This document shows, one piece after another, positions 54,777 to 63,587 of a stretch of 64,000 nucleotides of DNA. Under the pieces are notes generated by a model. That model did not search any database and was not told where the DNA came from. It saw only the letters and a list, made by a program, of their open reading frames with translations. The stretch covers positions 1 to 64,000 of the forward strand of contig NZ_JAFCKW010000023.1 in the NCBI RefSeq assembly GCF_018129965.1. Reading direction: 5' to 3'. This stretch comes from Bradyrhizobium diazoefficiens (GTDB lineage: Bacteria; Pseudomonadota; Alphaproteobacteria; Rhizobiales; Xanthobacteraceae). The position numbers and the translations under genes were made by a program. Position 1 is the stretch's first letter; each line of letters opens with the position of its first letter.

Positions 54777-55436
54777 TCATCCTGGCTGTACCGCACCTAC
54801 CTTTCCGACGAAGCTGCCGGCGACGCTGATTGCGCCTTCAGCAAGCGCAATCGGCAGCGCAGCGAGCCGCCGCGGTGCGGGTCCGAACACGACCTGAGCG
54901 CCCGCGCGCGGATCGTATTCGGAATTGTGGCACATGCATTTGAACACCTCCTTGTCACCGGCATCGCTCTTGACCCAGGCGGTGACGGGACAGCCGGCGT
55001 GCGAGCAGATCGCCGAATAGGCGAGGATGCCGTCGACGGCGCGCGCGCCGGTTTGCTCGTCGAGTTCGGCGGGATCGAGCCGGATGATCAGGATCTCGTT
55101 GAGACGCGAGCCGCTGCGCACGACCGATGTGACCGGGTCTTTCGGCCAGGCATGCACCGGTGGTCCGCCCTTCGGGATGTCAGCAGACGTGATCGGCTTT
55201 CCTTCCTGCTCTCCCTCGGAGAACACGAGCAAGTCGCCCTTCTTGGGACGCTCATCGGAGCCGGGCGGATCCTCACCCGCACGAGAAAGGTCGGAACATC
55301 CAAGGCAAGCGGTGGCGGCCATTGCGCCAAGCAGCACCGTTCGCCGGGTCTGCTCCGGGCCCTTGTCGATGTCAGGGTCCGCAGCGCCCTCGGAGGATGA
55401 TGAAGTGTTGCTGAGTGATGCGCACGACATGCACAC
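54777..55436 (-). CDS. Tat-type Rieske 2Fe-2S protein
   Basis: A 219-residue protein with an N-terminal twin-arginine-like segment (TRRTVLLGAMAATACLG). The Rieske ligands are Cys144-X-His146 (ICSHAGC) and Cys167-X2-His170 (FKCMCHNSEY); Cys149 and Cys169 could form the stabilising disulphide. It lies 130 bases upstream of the quinoprotein gene on the same strand, so both may be cotranscribed. It may accept or donate electrons for that dehydrogenase. The start at 55436 or 55430 is uncertain. Confidence 0.88.
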   Translation of the reverse strand: MCMSCASLSNTSSSSEGAADPDIDKGPEQTRRTVLLGAMAATACLGCSDLSRAGEDPPGSDERPKKGDLLVFSEGEQEGKPITSADIPKGGPPVHAWPKDPVTSVVRSGSRLNEILIIRLDPAELDEQTGARAVDGILAYSAICSHAGCPVTAWVKSDAGDKEVFKCMCHNSEYDPRAGAQVVFGPAPRRLAALPIALAEGAISVAGSFVGKVGAVQPG

Positions 55437-55670
55437 CAGCAGGCGCTGGAACTCTGCCGAAAAAAAGGCGGAGAATTGGCGCCGCAGTGCATCAATATGG
55501 CTTTACTCGTTTTGATTGAACATAAAGGAGCCCAATCGCGCACGGATTCGCGATTGCAACGTCATGCCGCGCGATTGGCATGATCATTTTGCAGATCAGA
55601 CCGACGATCTTGGAATTGGTGCAGAGCGCCACCGGCGACTGCCCCGCAGCCACGCTTTGAAGGCTCGTCG

Positions 55671-56135
55671 TCAGGACCTGATCACGTGACGCGGCGCAGC
55701 GATGCGACCGGCGATCCTCGCCGATGCCATCTCGAAACTGTCGGCGATGCGCCGCGCCTTGTCTACGAACAGCGCGGCCGCCGCGGGCGGGCAGACCTCG
55801 CGCGCGGTCTGTTCGAACAGATCGAGCCAGCGGTCGAAATGATCGCCGACGAGGCTCAGCGGCATATGCGCCCGCATCGGCGAACCGTGGTAGCGTCCGC
55901 TCATCAGGACCACTGACGACCAGAAATCCCTGAGCCGGGCCAGATGCTCGTCCCAGTTCCGCACGTTTGCGAACACCGGACCCAGCAGCGCATCTTCGCG
56001 CACGCGTCCGTAGAAACGCGTGACGAGGTCGCCGATCATCTCCTCGGTGATTCCGGTACGCGCGATCGCATCCTCTGTCAGCAGGCTGCGTCGCGCGGCC
56101 GCCGCCTCGCGCTCGGCCTTCAATCGATCCGACAT
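55671..56135 (-). CDS. Truncated haemoglobin, group III
   Basis: A 154-residue globin of the 2-on-2 type. Group III features are FYGRVREDALLGPVF, the conserved Trp region FWSSVVLMSGRYHGSPM, and the proximal His in SLVGDHFDRWLDLF. A haem-binding role in O2 or NO handling is likely. The start at 56135 is chosen for fit; the frame is open further upstream. It is followed by no obvious partner. Confidence 0.85.
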   Translation of the reverse strand: MSDRLKAEREAAAARRSLLTEDAIARTGITEEMIGDLVTRFYGRVREDALLGPVFANVRNWDEHLARLRDFWSSVVLMSGRYHGSPMRAHMPLSLVGDHFDRWLDLFEQTAREVCPPAAAALFVDKARRIADSFEMASARIAGRIAAPRHVIRS

Positions 56136-56269
56136 GTCTTGTTTTCCGTTTGGTTGGTCCCGCGAGCCGCCCGTTCGACATTGTCGGGCCAATCGCGCGC
56201 GACGTCTTTGTCGCAGCGCAAATGCGAGAGAAGGCGGCGGGCACTGAATGCCCGCCGCTGGCGCCTTGG

Positions 56270-57121
56270 TCAGGCGCCGTAGGTATAAAAGCCCTGCCCG
56301 GTCTTGCGGCCGAGATGGCCGGCGTCGACCATTTCCCGCAGCAAGGGGGCCGGACGGTATTTGGGGTCGTTGAAGCCTTTGTAGAAGACTTCCATCACCG
56401 ACAGCATGGTGTCGAGTCCGACCAGATCGGCCAGCGCCAGCGGCCCGATCGGATGGTTGCAACCGAGCTTCATGCCGGCATCGATCTCCTCGGCCGTCGC
56501 GATTCCCTCCTGCAGCGCGAAGATCGCCTCGTTGATCATCGGACAGAGGATACGGTTCACGGCAAAGCCAGGGCTGTTCTTGGCGGTGATCGCGACCTTG
56601 CCGACGCGCTGGGCGAAGTCCAGCGCCTTGGCATGGGTGTCGTCGGAGGTCTGCAAGCCGCGGATCAGTTCGAGCAGCGCCATCACCGGCACCGGGTTGA
56701 AAAAGTGCATGCCGATGAAGCGGTCGGGACGGTCGGTTGCGGCGGCGAGCTTGGTAATCGAGATCGAGGACGTATTGGTCGCGAGCAGCGTGCGCGGCGA
56801 CAGCGTGGCACAGAGGTCCTTCAGGATCTTGACCTTGAGCTCCTCGTTCTCGGTCGCAGCTTCGATGACGAGATCGCAATCGACCAGCTTCGCTCTATCG
56901 GTCGTGCCGGTGATGCGCTTGAGCGTGGCATCGCGGTCAGCCGCCGAGATCTTCTCCTTCTTGACCAGGCGCTCGAGGCTACCGCCGACGGTGGCGACGC
57001 CGCGGTTCACCGCGGCATCGGAAATGTCGACCATCACGACCGAAAGGCCGGCTGCCGCGCAAACCTGCGCGATGCCGTTCCCCATGGTCCCTGCCCCGAT
57101 GATGCCAACCGTCTGGATCAT
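56270..57121 (-). CDS. 3-hydroxybutyryl-CoA dehydrogenase
   Basis: A 283-residue NAD(P)-dependent enzyme. It has the N-terminal dinucleotide fold TVGIIGAGTMGNGIAQVCA, the motif TNTSSISITKLAA and the catalytic His in GMHFFNPVPVM. C-terminal domain: GFAVNRILCPMINEA. It interconverts acetoacetyl-CoA and 3-hydroxybutyryl-CoA. GAAGGATATG upstream gives a fair ribosome site. It may work with the thiolase at 9076 and storage-polymer metabolism. Confidence 0.94.
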   Translation of the reverse strand: MIQTVGIIGAGTMGNGIAQVCAAAGLSVVMVDISDAAVNRGVATVGGSLERLVKKEKISAADRDATLKRITGTTDRAKLVDCDLVIEAATENEELKVKILKDLCATLSPRTLLATNTSSISITKLAAATDRPDRFIGMHFFNPVPVMALLELIRGLQTSDDTHAKALDFAQRVGKVAITAKNSPGFAVNRILCPMINEAIFALQEGIATAEEIDAGMKLGCNHPIGPLALADLVGLDTMLSVMEVFYKGFNDPKYRPAPLLREMVDAGHLGRKTGQGFYTYGA

Positions 57122-57555
57122 TGCGTCATATCCTTCTCATCCTGCGGCCCGTGCCAGCCGGCCAGGCTCCGTTGTCCTGCATCAGGATCTAGCACCGCCA
57201 CCGGCCGGGTGCGACCTGATCCTTCCCTTCCATAAAGCATCCCAAGCGGGAATAAAGCGGCAAACGTCATGATTTGGCGCAATCGACCGCAGCGGATGGC
57301 CGCCCACGGACTCATTGGAGACGGAGCACCTTGCGAGGACCCATGATCGTCGGCGACAAGGGCCTGATCCTGGACACACTGGAACGCCGGCCGAATTTCT
57401 GCTTTTCCGCAGGTTGATTCCAGCGCGAAGGTCGCGGATGCGGGAGCTCGCAAGCCATCATGCTCATGCAGACCTGCTGCGAATGCCAACCGCAAACGCC
57501 CTTCCGCCGATGCCGCGCATATCCTAATGTGCCGGATCAATTTGGATTGGAGATC
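57122..57555. other. Gap between 3-hydroxybutyryl-CoA dehydrogenase and hisC
   Basis: A 434-base divergent region. It must hold both promoters. I see no repeat, RNA gene or ORF with a ribosome site worth reporting. Confidence 0.4.
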
Positions 57556-58608
57556 ATGAGCCGCTTCTGGAGTCCGGTCGTCCACACGCTCTCGCCCTAC
57601 ATCCCCGGCGAGCAGCCGAAGCAGGACGACGTCGTCAAGCTCAATACCAACGAGAATCCCTATCCGCCCTCGCCGCGCGTGCTGGCGGCGATCGCATCAG
57701 CTGCAGAGCGGCTGCGCCTCTATCCCGATCCGCACGCCATGCGCCTGCGTGAGGCGATTGCGGCCCGCTACGACGTTGCGCCCGAACAGGTGTTCGTCGG
57801 CAACGGCTCCGACGAGGTCCTGGCGCACACCTTCCAGGCTCTTCTGAAACACGACAGGCCGCTGTTGTTCCCCGACGTCACCTACAGCTTCTATCCCGTC
57901 TACTGCCGGCTCTATGGAATTGCTCACGAGGTGATACCGCTCGATGCCGCGATGCGGATCGATATCTCTGACTATGATCGACCATCAAGCGCCGTCCTTG
58001 TCCCTAATCCGAACGCGCCCACTGGCATCGCCCTTCCGCGCAAAGCGATCGCAGCACTGCTCGCCCAAAATCCGGATCGACTGGTTGTGGTGGACGAGGC
58101 CTACGTCGATTTCGGCGCCGAGAGTGCCGTGCCGCTCGTCGCGCAGCATGACAATCTGCTCGTCGTCCAGACCTTCTCGAAGTCGCGCTCGCTCGCCGGC
58201 CTGCGGGTGGGATTTGCGATCGGCCAACGGCCGCTGATTGAGGCGCTGGAGCGGGTGAAGGACAGCTTCAACTCCTATCCCGTCGATGGCCTCGCCATGG
58301 CCGGCGCCATTGCCGCCCTCGAGGACGACGCTTGGTTCCAGGACAGCCGTGCCCGCATCATTGCCAGCCGCGAAAAGCTGGCTCGCGATCTCGGACAGCT
58401 CGGCTTCGAGGTGCTGCCGTCGCTCGCAAATTTTGTCTTCGCGCGCCATCGAAGCCGGAGGGGAGCCGATCTGGCCGCCGCTCTTCGCCAACGTGGCGTT
58501 CTGGTGCGACATTTCAGCAAGCTGCGCATCGAGGACTTCCTTCGAATCACGGTCGGGACTGAAGAGCAATGCGGCCGGCTGATCGAAGCGCTGCGCGGTT
58601 TGATCTGA
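57556..58608 (+). CDS. hisC: Histidinol-phosphate aminotransferase
   Basis: A 350-residue PLP enzyme. The pyridoxal Lys is about 209 (TFSKSRSLAG), with DEAYVDFG and NTNENPYPPSP as family marks. It makes histidinol phosphate from imidazole-acetol phosphate. Start 57556 follows GGAG. Bradyrhizobium may have more than one hisC-like gene; this one is isolated from the his operon, so it might also act on aromatic amino acids. Confidence 0.9.
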   Translation: MSRFWSPVVHTLSPYIPGEQPKQDDVVKLNTNENPYPPSPRVLAAIASAAERLRLYPDPHAMRLREAIAARYDVAPEQVFVGNGSDEVLAHTFQALLKHDRPLLFPDVTYSFYPVYCRLYGIAHEVIPLDAAMRIDISDYDRPSSAVLVPNPNAPTGIALPRKAIAALLAQNPDRLVVVDEAYVDFGAESAVPLVAQHDNLLVVQTFSKSRSLAGLRVGFAIGQRPLIEALERVKDSFNSYPVDGLAMAGAIAALEDDAWFQDSRARIIASREKLARDLGQLGFEVLPSLANFVFARHRSRRGADLAAALRQRGVLVRHFSKLRIEDFLRITVGTEEQCGRLIEALRGLI

Positions 58609-58739
58609 TTCAGGAAGTCTGACCCGAGGGATCTGACAAGGGTTTTGCGGTGACGTTCTTACGCATCCCGCAAAGCCCCGCGACGCTTTTGTGACATAGG
58701 CCACATCGGCCTCCGGTCCGGCCTGTTAACGTCGCCAGC

Positions 58740-59792
58740 ATGAAAAAACACATCGCGCTACCCATCATCCTCACCGCTCTGTTCGTCGCCGCGCCAAGCC
58801 TCGCGGCCGAGACCAAAGGAGCAGGCTCAACCTTCGTTTCGCCCGTGATGGCGAAATGGATCGATGCCTACAAGATCAAGACCGGCAACACCGTCAGCTA
58901 TCAGGCGGTCGGCTCGAGTATCGGCGTCGGCCTCATCAAGAAAGGAACCGTCGACTTCGGCGCCACCGACATGCCGCTCGACCCGAGTGAACTGGACAAG
59001 CTCGGCATGATGCAATTCCCGATCGTGATCGGGGGCGTCGTTCCCGTGGTGAATATCGACGGCGTCAAGCCCGGTCAGATTCGTTTCACCGGCCAGCTGC
59101 TCGCCGACATCTATCTCGGAAAGCTCAGATCCTGGAACGACCCCGCGATCCGTGCGATCAATCCCGACATCAAGCTGCCGAACACCGCAATCACGGTGGT
59201 CCATCGAATCGACGGGTCTGGCACGACCTTCAACTGGTCGAACTATCTCGCAAAAGTCAGTCCGCAGTGGAAGGCGAGCGTCGGAGAGGGCACCGCGATC
59301 GAATGGCCGGTTGGGCTCGGCGGCAAGGGCAATGACGGCGTCGCCTCGCTCGTCAGCCTCGTTCCCGGCGCGATCGGCTATCTCGAATACACCTACGCCC
59401 TGCAACGGCTCGACAGGATTTCCTTCGCAACCGTGCAGAACAGCGCCGGCCATTTCGTGGTCCCGGACGCCGCATCGTTCCAGGCGGCGGCCTCCAGTGC
59501 GGACTGGAATGCGGACAAGGACTTCCATCTCGTGCTCACCAACGCGCCCGGCGAAGACGCCTATCCGATCACGGCCACGACGTTCGTGCTGATGCCGAAG
59601 GCCCCGAAATCCCCGGACCGGTCCGCCGCCGTCATCGACTTCATGCGCTGGTCGCTGGAGAACGGCAAGCCGCAGGCTGAAACACTCAACTACGTGCCGT
59701 TGCCGGCGGCCTTGATCGACCAGATCGAGCGCTATTGGCAGCAGAGTCTTGGCACGCCCACGGTCTCCGCATCGGCAACCGTCAAGCGCTGA
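58740..59792 (+). CDS. pstS: Phosphate ABC transporter substrate-binding protein PstS
   Basis: A 350-residue periplasmic protein with signal peptide (ALPIILTALFVAAPSLA). Motifs AGSTFVSPVMAKWI, DFGATDMPLDPSEL and RIDGSGTTFNW are those of PstS and bind phosphate. Not followed by pstCAB, so it is a solo copy. A 11-bp hairpin follows the stop. No convincing Pho box was seen upstream. Confidence 0.93.
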   Translation: MKKHIALPIILTALFVAAPSLAAETKGAGSTFVSPVMAKWIDAYKIKTGNTVSYQAVGSSIGVGLIKKGTVDFGATDMPLDPSELDKLGMMQFPIVIGGVVPVVNIDGVKPGQIRFTGQLLADIYLGKLRSWNDPAIRAINPDIKLPNTAITVVHRIDGSGTTFNWSNYLAKVSPQWKASVGEGTAIEWPVGLGGKGNDGVASLVSLVPGAIGYLEYTYALQRLDRISFATVQNSAGHFVVPDAASFQAAASSADWNADKDFHLVLTNAPGEDAYPITATTFVLMPKAPKSPDRSAAVIDFMRWSLENGKPQAETLNYVPLPAALIDQIERYWQQSLGTPTVSASATVKR

Positions 59793-59818
59793 AGAAGCCG
59801 CGCAGAAAAGCACATCAC

Positions 59819-59848
59819 GACCCCGGCCGATGATCAACGGCCGGGGTC
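59819..59848 (+). terminator. Terminator after pstS
   Basis: GACCCCGGCCG pairs perfectly with CGGCCGGGGTC across an 8-base loop, 27 bases after the pstS stop. A short T-rich run (CTCCCTTT) follows. Confidence 0.75.
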
Positions 59849-59971
59849 ACTCCCTTTGCGCCGATCTCGCAATCGATCACATCGCTCAGGGCCGATCCAT
59901 CAAGGCGTTCCGCAATTGGAACTCCCTATGCCCTGCCCGGTTATCCGGCAGGCTGCATCCGAGGATTCGCG

Positions 59972-61282
59972 ATGGACACGGCGGCGTTTGAACCGAAGAT
60001 ACAGAGGCGCGCCACCTTTCGCCTGCGCAAATTCTTCTCCACGCTCGGGCCGGGATTGATCACCGGCGCCTCGGACGACGATCCCTCGGGGATCGGCACC
60101 TACAGCCAGGCGGGCGCGCAGCTCGGCTTCGGCATCGGCTGGACCATGCTGCTGACCTACCCGCTGATGACGGCGATCCAGGAAATCTCGGCGCGGATCG
60201 GACGGGTGACGGGCCACGGGATCGCCGGCAATGTCTGCCGCAATTTCGGCCCCGCCTATGTCTGGGGCCTCGTGGTTCTGCTGTTTGCCGCCAACACCAT
60301 CAACATCGCGGCCGATCTCGGCGCCATGGCGGACGCCCTCAAGGTGCTGATCGGCGGTCCGGGGATCGTTTATGTGGTGATCTTCGGCGCCGTCTCCGTG
60401 CTTGCCCAGATCTTCTTCAACTACGACCGCTATGTCGCGGTGCTGAAATGGCTGACGCTCAGCCTGCTGGCCTATGTCATTGCCCTTGCCGTCGTGAAAG
60501 TCCCCTGGACCGAGGCGTTGAAAGGCGCGCTGATTCCACATATGACTTGGAACGTCGACTTCCTCACCACGCTGGTCGCCATCCTCGGCACGACGATCTC
60601 GCCCTATCTCTTCGTCTGGCAGTCTTCACAGGAGGCCGAGGAGCAGCGGATCGACGACAACAAGACGCCGCTGAAAAGGGACACATCGACGGCGGTCGCG
60701 GAATTTCGCCGCATCCGGCTCGATACGCTGATCGGAATGGGTTTCTCGAACCTCATCGCATTGTCGATCATCATCACCACCGCCGCGACCTTGCACGCGC
60801 AAGGCAAGACCGACATCCAGAGCTCCGCGCAGGCCGCCGAAGCGCTGAAGCCGATTGCCGGGCCTTTGGCAGAGCTCGTCTTCGCGCTCGGCATCATCGG
60901 CACCGGCCTGCTCGCCATTCCAGTGCTTGCCGGATCGACCGCCTACGCCATCGGCGAAGGCCGCCGCTGGAAAGTCGGGCTCTCCCGCAAACCGAGAGAG
61001 GCGATTGCCTTCTATACGGTGCTGGGCCTGTCCGGTCTCTGCGGGATCGGGTTGAACTTTACGCCGATCGATCCGATCAAGGCGCTGTACTGGAGCGCGG
61101 TCGTCAACGGCGTGCTCGCCGCACCGGTCATGGTGATCCTGATGCTGCTCGTGCGGCGGCCGAAGGTCATGGGCGAACTCGTGGTGACGGGTCCGCTGTA
61201 CTGGTTGGGTTGGGCATCGACGGTTGCGATGGCCTTCTGCATCGTCGGCATGCTCGCCACCATGTTCATGGGCAGCTCCTAG
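59972..61282 (+). CDS. Nramp-related divalent-metal transporter with altered motif
   Basis: A 436-residue inner-membrane protein with 10-11 helices. Helix 1 has GPGLITGASDDDPSGIGTYS, where Nramp transporters have DPGN. The helix-6-like region (ALGIIGTGLLAIPVLAGSTA) lacks the usual Met-Pro-His pattern (AxxMPH), so transport of Mn/Fe is uncertain. Mg or other ions are possible. No partner gene is adjacent. The start gives a soluble N-terminal 20 residues. Confidence 0.82.
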   Translation: MDTAAFEPKIQRRATFRLRKFFSTLGPGLITGASDDDPSGIGTYSQAGAQLGFGIGWTMLLTYPLMTAIQEISARIGRVTGHGIAGNVCRNFGPAYVWGLVVLLFAANTINIAADLGAMADALKVLIGGPGIVYVVIFGAVSVLAQIFFNYDRYVAVLKWLTLSLLAYVIALAVVKVPWTEALKGALIPHMTWNVDFLTTLVAILGTTISPYLFVWQSSQEAEEQRIDDNKTPLKRDTSTAVAEFRRIRLDTLIGMGFSNLIALSIIITTAATLHAQGKTDIQSSAQAAEALKPIAGPLAELVFALGIIGTGLLAIPVLAGSTAYAIGEGRRWKVGLSRKPREAIAFYTVLGLSGLCGIGLNFTPIDPIKALYWSAVVNGVLAAPVMVILMLLVRRPKVMGELVVTGPLYWLGWASTVAMAFCIVGMLATMFMGSS

Positions 61283-61445
61283 ACACTCTTCTTGCTTTCT
61301 TCCGGATGAATCGGGTTTCTAAAGCGCTGCTGCCGGGTATTCTGCGGCTGTCGGCAGGACAAGGATGATCCGTGAAGCGACCGCGCAGCCCCAATAGCGA
61401 CTATTTTCCGCAGGCCTTCGGCCCGGCGCCCAAGCGTCGGGCCGG

Positions 61446-62144
61446 ATGAACGACTTCGCAAAATCCATTGCCGCAGCCTTCGCGCTGATCGGCCAGGCCG
61501 ATTCCGAGTTGCTCGGCATCGTGGGGCTATCTCTGCGCGTGAGCCTGACGGCGAGCCTTGTCGCGCTCCTGATCGGTGCTCCGATCGGAGCATTGCTTGC
61601 GATCACGCGGTTTCGCGGCCGGCAGGTCATCATCGTGCTGACCAATGCGCTGCTCGGCCTTCCCCCGGTCGTGGTCGGGCTTGCTCTCTATCTTCTGCTG
61701 TCGAGGTCAGGCCCGCTCGGGGCGCCGGGCCTGTTGTTTACGCCTGTCGCCATGGTGATCGCACAGACGCTGCTGGCGACGCCCATCGTGGTGGCGCTGG
61801 TGCACCGGCCGGCGAGCCTGCTATGGGCCGAATATGGCGATCTGGCCCGGATCGACGGGCTGTCGACGCTGCGCAGCATCGGCCTGCTATTCGCTCTCGG
61901 ACGGACCTCGCTGCTGACGGCATTTCTCGCTGCGTTCGGGCGCGCGATCGCCGAGGTCGGCGCTATCCTCATCGTCGGCGGCAACATTCGTGGCTTCACG
62001 CGCACGATGACGACCGCGATCGCGCTAGAAACCAGCAAGGGCGACCTGCCGCTGGCGCTCGGGCTCGGACTGATCCTGCTCGCGCTCAGCGTCACCGTGT
62101 CGACGATCGCCTTCCTGCTAGTGGGACGCGTTGGGGAAAAATAA
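61446..62144 (+). CDS. tupB: Tungstate ABC permease TupB
   Basis: A 232-residue permease with six helices, typical of the tungstate/molybdate-like type. The EAA loop is in YGDLARIDGLSTLRSIGLLF and the C-terminal half has GRAIAEVGAILIVGGNIRGF. Its end overlaps the minus-strand tupA by 27 bases. No TupC ATPase was seen in the window, although it may lie elsewhere. Confidence 0.87.
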   Translation: MNDFAKSIAAAFALIGQADSELLGIVGLSLRVSLTASLVALLIGAPIGALLAITRFRGRQVIIVLTNALLGLPPVVVGLALYLLLSRSGPLGAPGLLFTPVAMVIAQTLLATPIVVALVHRPASLLWAEYGDLARIDGLSTLRSIGLLFALGRTSLLTAFLAAFGRAIAEVGAILIVGGNIRGFTRTMTTAIALETSKGDLPLALGLGLILLALSVTVSTIAFLLVGRVGEK

Positions 62145-62936
62145 CTGCTCGCCGCCGACCTTGTAGCCGGCGATCGCATCCTGCCCCTTCGGCGAGATCA
62201 GCCAGTCCACGAAGGCCTGCCCATCCTTTGCCTTCACGCTCGGATGCGTCGCCGGGTTCACCAGCATGACGCCGTACTGGTTGAACAGCCGCTTGTCGTC
62301 CTCGGTCAGGATGGCGAGGTCGCCGCGATTTTTGAACGATAGCCAGGTGCCGCGGTCCGACAGAAGATAGGCGTTCGTCGACGAGGCCATGTTCAGCGCC
62401 GGCCCCATGCCCTGGCCGATCTCGCGATACCAGCTGTCCCTACCGGCAGCAATGTCGACCCCCGCCTCCTTCCACAAGCGCAGCTCCGCTGCATGCGTGC
62501 CGGACTTGTCGCCGCGCGAGATGAACGGCGCCTTCGCCGCCGCGATGCTGCGCAGCGCCTCCGCGACGTCCTTGCTGCCTGCGATCTTCGCCGGATCGGC
62601 CTTCGGCCCGACGATGACGAAGTCGTTGTACATGACGTCGAAGCGCTTCACGCCCTGCCCTTCGGACATGAACCTGTCTTCCGCCGGCCTGTCGTGGACG
62701 AACACCACATCGGCATCGCCGCGCCGCCCGATGTCGAGCGCCTGTCCGGTGCCGACGGCGACGACCTTGACCTCGATGCCCTCGTCCCTGGAGAACAGCG
62801 GCAGCAGATAGCCGAACAGCCCCGACTGTTCCGTCGAGGTGGTCGAGGCCACGGTGATGGTGCTGTGCTGCGCGTATGCGCCGGTCGACCAGAACAGGAC
62901 CGCTGCGATGGCGGCAAGCTTCTTCATTGTCGTCAC
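62118..62936 (-). CDS. tupA: Tungstate-binding protein TupA
   Basis: A 272-residue periplasmic protein with signal peptide (LAAIAAVLFWSTGAYA). Anion-binding motif TTSTEQSGLF and SRGDKSGTHAAEL are typical of TupA. It binds tungstate with very high affinity, which supplies tungsten or molybdenum enzymes. Encoded convergently with tupB (27-base overlap). Either ATG 62936 or the Met at residue 4 can be the start. Confidence 0.9.
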   Translation of the reverse strand: MTTMKKLAAIAAVLFWSTGAYAQHSTITVASTTSTEQSGLFGYLLPLFSRDEGIEVKVVAVGTGQALDIGRRGDADVVFVHDRPAEDRFMSEGQGVKRFDVMYNDFVIVGPKADPAKIAGSKDVAEALRSIAAAKAPFISRGDKSGTHAAELRLWKEAGVDIAAGRDSWYREIGQGMGPALNMASSTNAYLLSDRGTWLSFKNRGDLAILTEDDKRLFNQYGVMLVNPATHPSVKAKDGQAFVDWLISPKGQDAIAGYKVGGEQLFFPNASH

Positions 62937-63000
62937 TCCCCAGGCGTTTCAAACCAGTCCAGGAACGATGAGGCTGGGAAGTCCGACGTTCGGTGCAGCA

Positions 63001-63334
63001 TCAGCGGCCGGGACAGTAGCGCATCACGGCGCGGATCGCCTGCAGCTCGGGCTCCTTCGCCCAGGCCTCCGGATGCAGCCAGAGCTTGTCGTCCCCGATG
63101 ACATACGCGAACGTGCGGGTCTGGAAGCCATTGGGATTGCGGACCGTGACTTCGCCGCAAGCCACCTCGACGGCGCGGCCTTCGGGATCGGATGCTGGAC
63201 TGGTCCAGGAAACATGGACCTCCGCATTCGGCGGGATCACATGAGCTGGGATTCTTTGCGTCAGATCGTCCGCAAACGCGGGTGTGCAGCTCCAATGCGA
63301 GAAGCGCGGCAGCCAGATAGGTCTTGCAGATCAC
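63001..63334 (-). pseudogene. Frameshifted exported protein gene
   Basis: GTG 63334, with AAGGAG just before it, starts a signal-like sequence (MICKTYLAAALLALELHT). In that frame translation then gives improbable residues. A one-base shift near 63290 continues with TPAFADDLTQRIPAHVIPPN and the well-formed EVHVSWTSPASDPEGRAVEV to the stop at 63001. The two halves appear to be one exported protein of about 110 residues broken by an indel or a sequencing error. If real, it is inactive. Function unknown; the end contains RAVMRYCPGR. Confidence 0.55.
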
Positions 63335-63587
63335 GGGTTGCTCCTTTGTCATCAAGGGAAAGCGTACCGGGACCGGCCCGCGAGCTCTGTGGGCGCGGTC
63401 ACAATGACAGGCTGCGGCGCACATCCAGCTTGAGCTTGGTGGTCACCCCATCCGATGCGCGATCCACGCCTCGATGTTCTGCAATTGGTCCCACCTACAT
63501 TGACACCAGCGTGACAGCCGGGGCAGTTTTTTGCTTTGCTGGCGAATCAGCGACGGCCTCACGCCAAGTACTCCTGGACAACGCCCT

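Noticed and set aside
58640..58739. Pho box upstream of pstS
   Set aside because: TGTGACAT is present, but a second direct repeat at the right spacing is not convincing.
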